Positions 6,871 to 11,991 of a stretch of DNA of 11,991 nt are shown here, piece by piece. Where the stretch lies: assembly GCA_001247695.2 (NCBI GenBank), contig LGRX02031351.1, positions 1-11,991 of the forward strand. Reading direction: 5' to 3'. The notes under the pieces are model-generated. The model saw only the letters and a list, made by a program, of their open reading frames with translations. It searched no databases and was not told where the DNA came from. Source of the DNA: Cymbomonas tetramitiformis (lineage: Eukaryota > Chlorophyta > Pyramimonadophyceae > Pyramimonadales > Pyramimonadaceae). The position numbers were made by a program, and so were the translations under genes. Every line of letters starts with the position of its first letter. The first letter of the stretch is position 1.

Positions 6871-7165
6871 TTGAAGATATTCGCAATGGGGTATATTTTG
6901 GGTGTTTAAGGTACATTTATTGGTGCTAATACACGGACGATCTTTGATTTTTTGAAATTTTTGGTTCAAAGCAGTTTTTGGGCGATATTTGTGCTCCGCG
7001 CGTGGCGCGGAGGACCCACAAATAGCAACATTTTGGAATATAAAGCAAATGACATATATGAAGGATGTTTACAGTACGTTTTTGGTTGGTAATACAAGTT
7101 GTTTTGTCCGAATTCTAAAAAACTGTGTAAACAACAATTTTTGGGCCATTTTGTTGCCGCGCGGG
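6871..7165. repeat. Diverged tandem duplication with a 163-bp period
   Basis: Matching landmarks are spaced by exactly 163 bases: GTAC at 6911 and 7074, TAATAC at 6927 and 7090, and TTTTTGGGC with GGG at 6980 and 7143. Each is followed by a GC-rich block (CTCCGCGCG or TTGCCGCGCG). The first copy ends with a small hairpin, CTCCGCG (6994-7000) and CGCGGAG (7006-7012). Many substitutions separate the copies. Short readings inside have no protein character. Confidence 0.75.
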
Positions 7166-8436
7166 AGTCATGCCTGATAGGGTTTAGGGTTCCTAAGTCA
7201 ATCTAGGCAAATTTGAGCCAGTTATGCCTTCGATATAAGAGACAAGCCGAAAATGGTTGTCTATATCCTCGTTTGTATGTCCAACTATCCTTGGGCCGAA
7301 TGCCTGCTGAAAACATATTCGTCAAGTTAACACATTATCACTTCATTGCCAGGGTGCATCAATAAAGGTTGCGTCGATAGTACCATGCATAGACGTCGTA
7401 CAACCAACGGCTGACTGCAATACGTGGGTGGGGGTACACATCATTGTACCACCAGAACATGGTGAATATTCTAGTGGACTGTGGCAACTACAGATACGTA
7501 AAGCCCCAAGCAAATGTTGCCCCCATGTAATATGCCAAGGTCACGGGCAACCGGACCTCCTCATAAAGACGCCGTGCGAAATTGTACCGGTATACCGGAA
7601 CATGTCTTTCTAACGCCCTGAGCATCCTTTCTTCCACCCAGTCCCGCACGAAGCAGCTTTCCCTCCACCTTCGAAGATCTCCCGTCCATCACTGCAGGAC
7701 GATCCGCAAGGCAGCACGGGCTAGCACCTCCGCCTGCAAAAGCAAACCAATAAATTTCTGTCACGTAAGTATCGACAAAAAAACAGCAATTTTCGGTCAC
7801 GAAAGTATCGTAATAAAGTTTGCATAACAACTAAAAAGTGCAGATACTAAAGTTTCTTATATTTACATTAAACATGATTGTACAAACTATATAACCATGT
7901 TCTTTAGGGTTTTAGGGTCTTCTAGCAACTAAGAGGTCATCGACCATCTGAACTTACGCCTTTGTCGGATATATAGTTCCGCTGTAATATATATCTAGCT
8001 GGAGAGATAAACCCCGAGTTGAGGGGTTACGATATCAGAACGGTAAAGAGAGAATGATAAAAGTAGAGATGACATAAATACCTAACGGGTGTTTCCCGTC
8101 TACTGGTGACGGTCACCCAGCCTACTATAGGAAGTGACATGTGACAGTTTCGGGTGCCACAGTGTCAAATCCAGCACACCACCTAGGGTGGTGACCGGAG
8201 CTAGTGGTGAAACGAAGCAACAAACTCCCTACTCAACTTCAGGAGGAAATTGTAGCACAACTGGGGGCCTGTACTCTTGGTCAAGGCGGTCCCAGCTCAC
8301 AGCAAAGATTGTCATATATAGCTGTTAAGTGCTAAAACCCTAAACACAACTCAAATTCAGAGAGCTCTTCTGCACATCTAGAAAGCTAATCACCAGTCAA
8401 TCCCTAGGCAGGCACGGTGTAAGCAATCTTCAGCCA
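7166..8436. other. Non-coding stretch with telomere-like words, no convincing gene
   Basis: No supported coding region. TTTAGGG-type words occur at 7178-7192 and 7903-7917, and CCCTAAA lies at 8338-8344. GTCACG-A/T-AAGTATCG appears twice with a 36-base period near 7760-7810. Short + strand readings at 7582-7827 and 8134-8328 have no recognisable protein features. A minus-strand stretch near 7488-7688 may be a decayed transposase and is treated as a finding only. Confidence 0.5.
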
Positions 8437-9693
8437 CTAGATGGTTCTGGAACTGGTCGGCCAGCTCGGAGCAACGTGAGGGTGCAGTAGTTGCCGGCCT
8501 CCGGAGCCGGTGGTAAAATCATGCGTAGACAAAATTAAGGAATCCCCGATCTCAATCGCGGAGTCCCCAGAGCCCGGCGCCTCGTCCTCGGACGAGTACG
8601 GTGGCGGTGAGTAAGGCGGTGAAGAGGGAATTGGCGGATCAGGATCCACGAGCTCTGGCGGTAGCGGGAGAAAGCCGTAGAAGCGGAATCCCTGTCGCAG
8701 CTCCCGATACCGCGCCTGTCTCCGCGGCGGTATAGCATCCGGCACTGCACCACCCACCGCGTCGCCCAGCACGCCACGGAAAGGTGCAGGCGGTGAAGTT
8801 GCCGCAGTTGGGACTGCCGAGGCAGTCCACGCAGCACCACCGACCGGTGGAGCCGCGCATCCGCGTGCATTGGCACCACCGACACCGGAAACGGCGTGTG
8901 GTGCGGCGGTAGCACAAATTACGAAGAGTGCACACACCAAAGAGGAAGTGAGGAAAGACCTCCCCAAGCCGTGAATGCCCCTCCCACAGCCGTACCGTGG
9001 CTGCGGCAGCGCAACAGAGGCATCCTCGTCGTCGTCGTCGCTCGTGGCGTAGGTGCGGGTGACGGGAGGGCAAAAGGGGTTAGGCGGACCGGTCCACCCC
9101 TCGTCGGATTCAACCGACGCGGGCGGGGAGTGCGTGGCCGGTTCCGACACCACCGGCATGTTGGTGGTGAAAGTGTTGACGTTGAAAGTCGATGCCCCAG
9201 CCGTACGTGCCAACTCTGAGAACTCAGTGACGGCGGACACGAGGGCCTCACCGTCCTCCTCGCAGAATGAGCACGCGGAGAGGTCGGCGAAGATGTCCGG
9301 TTTCCCGCCCGCGAGCATGCAGAGGAGGGCGTCGAACTCTTCGGCGTCGTCGTGGTCGATGGCATGTTGAAACTTCGCGGCCAACACCGAGTTCTCGGTC
9401 GGCCTCCTCAGCGAAAGCGTAGGCCGAGAGGCCGGTCCGGCCCCCGTTCGGGCAGTCCCGATGCCAATGCCGTGCCTTGCCCTTCGCGCACACCTGGTTC
9501 TGACAATACGGTACGGTCGCACCGGTGTCGCGGTGAAAGGCGACCTTCTTCGAGATGGACTGTGACCAATTGTGAGATAGGATGTTAGTCCAGTGACGCG
9601 TCCAAAAACTCGGCCGTCCGTCCAAAAACTCGTCCGTCCAAGATTTGGACGGACGGACGGACGGACCGTTTTTTGGACGGACGGACGGACCAA
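8437..9693 (-). pseudogene. Broken retroelement Gag-like gene with extended CCHC zinc knuckle
   Basis: On the minus strand, one frame (to about 9400) encodes a zinc knuckle C-x4-C-x6-H-x4-C at 9505-9452, in CQNQVC and ARHWHRDCP. The rest of the protein, from about 9393 down to the stop at 8437, is in the other frame (one base further on). It encodes FQHAIDHDDAEEFDALLCML and LSACSFCEE, a DDDDED acidic run, a hydrophobic probable membrane segment (8958-8902, SFLTSSLVCALFVICATAA) and a Pro-rich tail with PPYSPPPYSSEDEA. Zinc knuckles of this kind mark Gag nucleocapsid proteins, which bind element RNA. The frame change and the absence of a downstream pol point to a decayed or non-autonomous element. 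The first 30 or so codons of the long frame are only the GGAC hairpin read as protein (repeated VRPS). I do not recognise the C-terminal region; an intron instead of a frameshift is possible. Confidence 0.5.
9616..9682. repeat. Nested GGAC/GTCC hairpin, copy 1
   Basis: Outer arms GTCCGTCCAAAAA (9616-9628) and TTTTTGGACGGAC (9670-9682) enclose inner arms CGTCCGTCCAA (9631-9641) and TTGGACGGACG (9645-9655). Both pairs are perfect. The structure interrupts the 5' part of the minus-strand Gag-like reading and adjoins a conserved flank shared with a second copy 894 bases downstream. Confidence 0.85.
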
Positions 9694-9844
9694 ACATTCT
9701 TAACATTCTAAGATTTCGCAAATTAGGGCTCCCATACTTAAGTCCATACTTAAGGAGTGTAACGCGTCGGCCCGCGTCGACGCCTGCGTTTCCCCATACT
9801 TAAGAAAATTTAAATTTTTTCTTCATACGTAAGGAAAATATACT
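9675..9844. repeat. Direct repeat module, copy 1 (GGAC edge plus CATACTTAAG words)
   Basis: From the GGACGGAC edge through TTCTTAACATTCTAAGA to the end at about 9844, this segment matches 10569-10742 closely over about 170 bases, with small indels. It contains CATACTTAAG at 9733, 9745 and 9795 and a variant (CATACGTAAG) at 9824, plus ACGCGTCGGCCCGCGTCGAC in the middle. It is probably the terminal part of a repeated element. Confidence 0.85.
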
Positions 9845-9889
9845 GTTTCCTTGCAAGTGGGGGGTTGTGGTGGGGGGCAAACAGGTTCG

Positions 9890-9930
9890 GCCTACGTTTT
9901 TCGGTCTATACGGGCTATATAGAAATTATT
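9890..9930. repeat. 41-bp direct repeat, copy 1
   Basis: The segment begins GCCTACGTTTTTCGG and includes TCTATACGGGCTATATA. It matches 11212-11252 at 40 of 41 positions. The flanks on both sides are unrelated. Confidence 0.9.
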
Positions 9931-10512
9931 GCTGGAATACGACCTGTATAGGCAGCCCCGACAGTGTGCCCCTATGACAGACCCCTAGGACCAACACTGG
10001 ACCGTTGACTGATCTATAGGTTCGTGTTGTGACACACGCTGTGTCACAGGTAGGCTAGTTCCCGAGACCGTTGCGAGACCGTTCCGGGTATATCTAGCTT
10101 AGGGTTTATTTATCTGAAGAGAGTTTATCCACAGAGTTCGGGACCCTCTGATATCTAGTGAACTAGGATATTCCGGTAGGTCGTGGCCCCATCCACGCTT
10201 TATTCCACTTGCTAGTTTGGCCATGGTTGGCTAAACGGCCGCTCGGAGAGGTGGTGCGCGTTTGCGCGTTTGGGCATCAGTGAGAATTATGAGATGAGCA
10301 GCTTGCGGTGAGCGACTTGAGCCGCAGCTATGGGGTACCGGCTTGGATCGGGTTTCGTCGACGCAATGTTCATTCACGGTTTTCTGCTAGTCTTGATCCC
10401 GCTGGCTACCGATTTTTGGGCTGGTGACCTTGGCACCTTTGACCTCGACGACATCTTCCTTCGCCCCTCGCTCGCATGGCTCGACCGGAGAGGTGATATT
10501 GGTCCACGAAAG
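9931..10512. other. Non-coding stretch between the two GGAC modules
   Basis: No supported gene. It contains the perfect hairpin at 10028-10048. A + strand reading at 10330-10608 has a short hydrophobic run but ends inside the GGAC palindrome and its flank and lacks recognisable features, so I do not call it a gene. Confidence 0.5.
10028..10048. repeat. Perfect hairpin, 9-bp arms and 3-nt loop
   Basis: TGTGACACA, CGC, TGTGTCACA. It is compact and perfect, and lies in the spacer between the two GGAC modules. Function unknown. Confidence 0.85.
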
Positions 10513-10513
10513 T

Positions 10514-10585
10514 CGTCCGTCCGTCCGTCCGTCGTCCACTGTCCGTCCACAGTGGACGGACGGACAGTGGACGGACGGACGGACC
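10514..10585. repeat. GGAC/GTCC hairpin, copy 2
   Basis: Inner arms GTCCGTCCAC (10541-10550) and GTGGACGGAC (10552-10561) are perfect around a single A. After a one-unit slip, GTCCACTGTCC (10534-10544) can pair with GGACAGTGGAC (10562-10572), and further GTCC and GGAC units extend the arms outward. It corresponds to the copy 1 hairpin but has different internal spacing. Confidence 0.85.
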
Positions 10586-10742
10586 AAACATTATTCTTAA
10601 CATTCTAAGATTTCGCAAATTAGGGCGCCCATACTTAAGCCCATACTTAAGGAGTGTAACGCGTCGGCCCGCGTCGACGCCTACGTTTTCCCATACTTAA
10701 GAAAAATTATTTTTTTTCTTCATACTTAAGGAATATACACTG
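10569..10742. repeat. Direct repeat module, copy 2 (GGAC edge plus CATACTTAAG words)
   Basis: This is the partner of 9675-9844, in the same orientation and offset by 894 bases at the left edge. CATACTTAAG occurs at 10630, 10642, 10692 and 10721, so the fourth word, degenerate in copy 1, is intact here. Differences from copy 1 are scattered substitutions and small indels. Confidence 0.85.
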
Positions 10743-10783
10743 ACTCCCCCCTCCCCCCCTAACCAGGGACTCAGGGGGCATAA

Positions 10784-10818
10784 CCCAGTCGTATGCGAGT
10801 GTCAAACGTGCGTCAGAG
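10784..10818. repeat. Degenerate partial copy of the 87-bp unit
   Basis: CAGTCGTATGCGAGTGTC and the following CAAACGTGCGTCAG resemble the palindrome and TGAGTCA part of the tandem units at 10832-11092. The spacing to the first full unit is shorter, 58 bases. Confidence 0.7.
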
Positions 10819-10831
10819 AGACGAACCTAAC

Positions 10832-11092
10832 CACAGAGCTTGCCAATCGTATGCGATTGTCAAACGTGAGTCAGGCAGTAACCCTGTGATTTTTTGTTTC
10901 ATATTTTTGGGGCATTCACACAGAGCTTGACAATCGTATACGATTGTCAAACGTGAGTCAGGCGGTAACCCTGTGATTTTTTGTTTCATATTTTTGGGGC
11001 ATTCACACAGAGCTTGACAATCGTATACGATTGTCAAACGTGAGTCAGGCAGTAACCGTGCGATTTTTTGTTTCATATTTTTTGGGCATTCG
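10832..11092. repeat. Three 87-bp tandem repeats, each with a 24-bp palindrome
   Basis: Units begin with CACAGAGCTTG at 10832, 10919 and 11006, an exact 87-base period with only a few substitutions between neighbours. Units 2 and 3 contain a perfect 24-bp palindrome (10927-10950 and 11014-11037; half-site TTGACAATCGTA). Unit 1 has two changes in it (10840-10863). Each palindrome is followed within a few bases by TGAGTCA, a bZIP-type (GCN4/AP-1) core. Because 87 is a multiple of three, the minus strand stays open as a 29-residue repeat; that is a by-product of the period and I do not call it a gene. Confidence 0.92.
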
Positions 11093-11190
11093 CGGATGAT
11101 GCCATGCGCGACAGTCACAGTGATGTGTAGATCATTACACTCACCCCGTGTCTATATAGAGTATTCCTTTCATTATAAAAAATCATTTTT

Positions 11191-11212
11191 CATGGTACCT
11201 TAGCATACCATG
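11191..11212. repeat. Small hairpin abutting the 41-bp repeat
   Basis: CATGGTA (11191-11197) and TACCATG (11206-11212), with an 8-base spacer. The right arm ends on the first base of the 41-bp repeat copy 2. Confidence 0.7.
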
Positions 11213-11252
11213 CCTACGTTTTTCGGTCTATACGGGCTATATATAAATTATT
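11212..11252. repeat. 41-bp direct repeat, copy 2
   Basis: Partner of 9890-9930, differing at a single position (T instead of G near the right end). It is followed after 16 bases by a perfect hairpin at 11269-11296 that has no counterpart at copy 1. Confidence 0.9.
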
Positions 11253-11268
11253 AATGACCACGCGATAC

Positions 11269-11296
11269 ACAGTTCTGACACGATTGTCAGAACTGT
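11269..11296. repeat. Perfect hairpin, 12-bp arms and 4-nt spacer
   Basis: ACAGTTCTGACA (11269-11280), CGAT, TGTCAGAACTGT (11285-11296). A strong stem-loop in otherwise AT-rich non-coding DNA. Confidence 0.88.
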
Positions 11297-11389
11297 TTCC
11301 CAAACGAATTTTGTAATTGTTTTGTTGTTTACAGTTAAAAAAATACACCGAACCCCACAACAATAATATGGGGGTCCGAACCAGTTTTG

Positions 11390-11478
11390 AAATCTAACGT
11401 AGAGCAAAATGACGTATGTAAAAATCTGAAGTCAAGCATTCCAAAAACTGATATGTGAAATCTTACGTAGAGCAAAAT
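11390..11478. repeat. Short direct repeats, 68-bp period
   Basis: AAATCTAACGTAGAGCAAAA at 11390 recurs at 11458 with one base changed. GCAAAATTAGC-type words continue to 11510. Confidence 0.7.
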
Positions 11479-11520
11479 TAGCAAAAAAATTCTAGAAAAT
11501 TAGCAAAATTTTAAAATGGA

Positions 11521-11790
11521 ATCCCCCTCCCCACTCGAAGCGGAAACTCGAATCCCAAGCGGTATCCCCCTCTCCCCCCTCCCCACTTACCCACTTTTTC
11601 GGGACCAGGAGTGAGGGCAAGATTTTTTTTAAAAAAACCCTCTATTATAATACAAGCTGCAGATACAAGCTGGTAGTCCTCCCCCCGGCCCCCGACTTCA
11701 TTTCCAAACTCGAGTCCAAGTCGGTAGGGGGGAGGGGGGGCTCGTAGTGGAAGTGGGCGAGATTTTTTTTAAAAAAGCTCGTCTTATTGT
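11521..11790. repeat. Duplicated C/G-run-rich segment
   Basis: AAACTCGA, then TCCAAG or CCCAAGC, then CGGTA begins at 11544 and again at 11706. Each is followed by C or G runs and then GATTTTTTTTAAAAAA at 11621 and 11761. The second copy is about 22 bases shorter between these landmarks. Poly-C in copy 1 is partly replaced by poly-G in copy 2, which suggests slippage or inversion inside a homopurine/homopyrimidine tract. Confidence 0.7.
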
Positions 11791-11991
11791 TATAAGTAAA
11801 ATAAAAATTATAATCCGTCACAATAGTCTGCTTCGTACTTGCTAGCTATTCTATTGCAAGGAAACTCCACGACAACTGCATCAATCGAATGTCGGAGTGA
11901 ATGCGCATCAAAGCCGGGTAGAGGCTATAAATTGACTTCTGAACTGGTCTGACAAGTTTTGGCGTAACATCGATTTTCCTGCGAATCCTGC
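11791..11991. other. Non-coding end of the window
   Basis: I see no gene, repeat or structured element here. Confidence 0.5.

Noticed and set aside
8896..9370. Two + strand frames of about 105 codons opposite the Gag-like gene
   Set aside because: Composition-driven shadows in GC-rich DNA; the minus strand carries the zinc knuckle.
10330..10608. 92-codon + strand frame with a hydrophobic run
   Set aside because: It ends through the GGAC hairpin (VRPSVV, then VDGRTVDGRTD) and its repeat flank; no domain or conserved motif is visible.
10832..11092. CRISPR array
   Set aside because: The units are contiguous tandem repeats with no unique spacers, and there are no cas genes.
10813..11118. 101-codon open frame on the minus strand with a 29-residue repeat
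   Set aside because: It exists because the 87-bp tandem unit is a multiple of three. The palindromes and untranslated-looking repeats explain it better than a protein.

Overview
The window looks eukaryotic and is mostly made of transposable elements. It holds one large Ty3/gypsy-type retrotransposon reading, one broken Gag-like reading on the opposite strand, and long non-coding stretches full of direct, tandem and inverted repeats. There are no bacterial operons, Shine-Dalgarno-like spacings, tRNAs, rRNAs or CRISPR arrays. The host is most likely an alga or another plant-lineage protist. That is an inference from the retroelement type, the captured DNA methyltransferase domains and a few plant-type TTTAGGG words; the species cannot be named from this sequence.

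Region 1 (about 274-6159, + strand) is the main content. A single reading frame encodes reverse transcriptase, RNase H, an acidic low-complexity linker, a Dam-like N6-adenine DNA methyltransferase domain, an H2C2 zinc-binding domain, a D,D35E integrase and a GPY/F-like module. After one in-frame TAG (4846-4848), the same frame continues into a chromodomain and a C5-cytosine DNA methyltransferase. One retroelement pol reading therefore carries two unrelated DNA methyltransferases, and the second sits beside a chromodomain, which recalls the pairing in plant chromomethylases. Catalytic residues of RT, RNase H, integrase and both methyltransferases are visible, so the element is either young or kept under selection. 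Gag, protease and recognisable LTRs are missing. The coding sequence starts at a sharp change from AT-rich to GC-rich DNA, which suggests 5' truncation or rearrangement.

Region 2 (6160-8436) is AT-rich and non-coding. It contains a 64-bp-period duplication just behind the pol stop, a GTAC-rich repeat pair, two strong palindromes, a diverged 163-bp-period duplication and short telomere-like words. A short minus-strand stretch near 7490-7690 may be an eroded transposase remnant, on weak evidence.

Region 3 (8437-9693, minus strand) encodes a low-complexity protein. A Gag-like CX4CX6HX4C zinc knuckle lies in a different frame from the rest, so I read it as a broken retroelement gene.

Region 4 (9600-11991) is a repeat field. 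It has two direct copies of a GGAC-hairpin plus CATACTTAAG module, a 41-bp repeat pair, three 87-bp tandem units each built around a 24-bp palindrome, several perfect hairpins, and a C/G-run-rich duplicated segment near the end. I found no convincing gene there.
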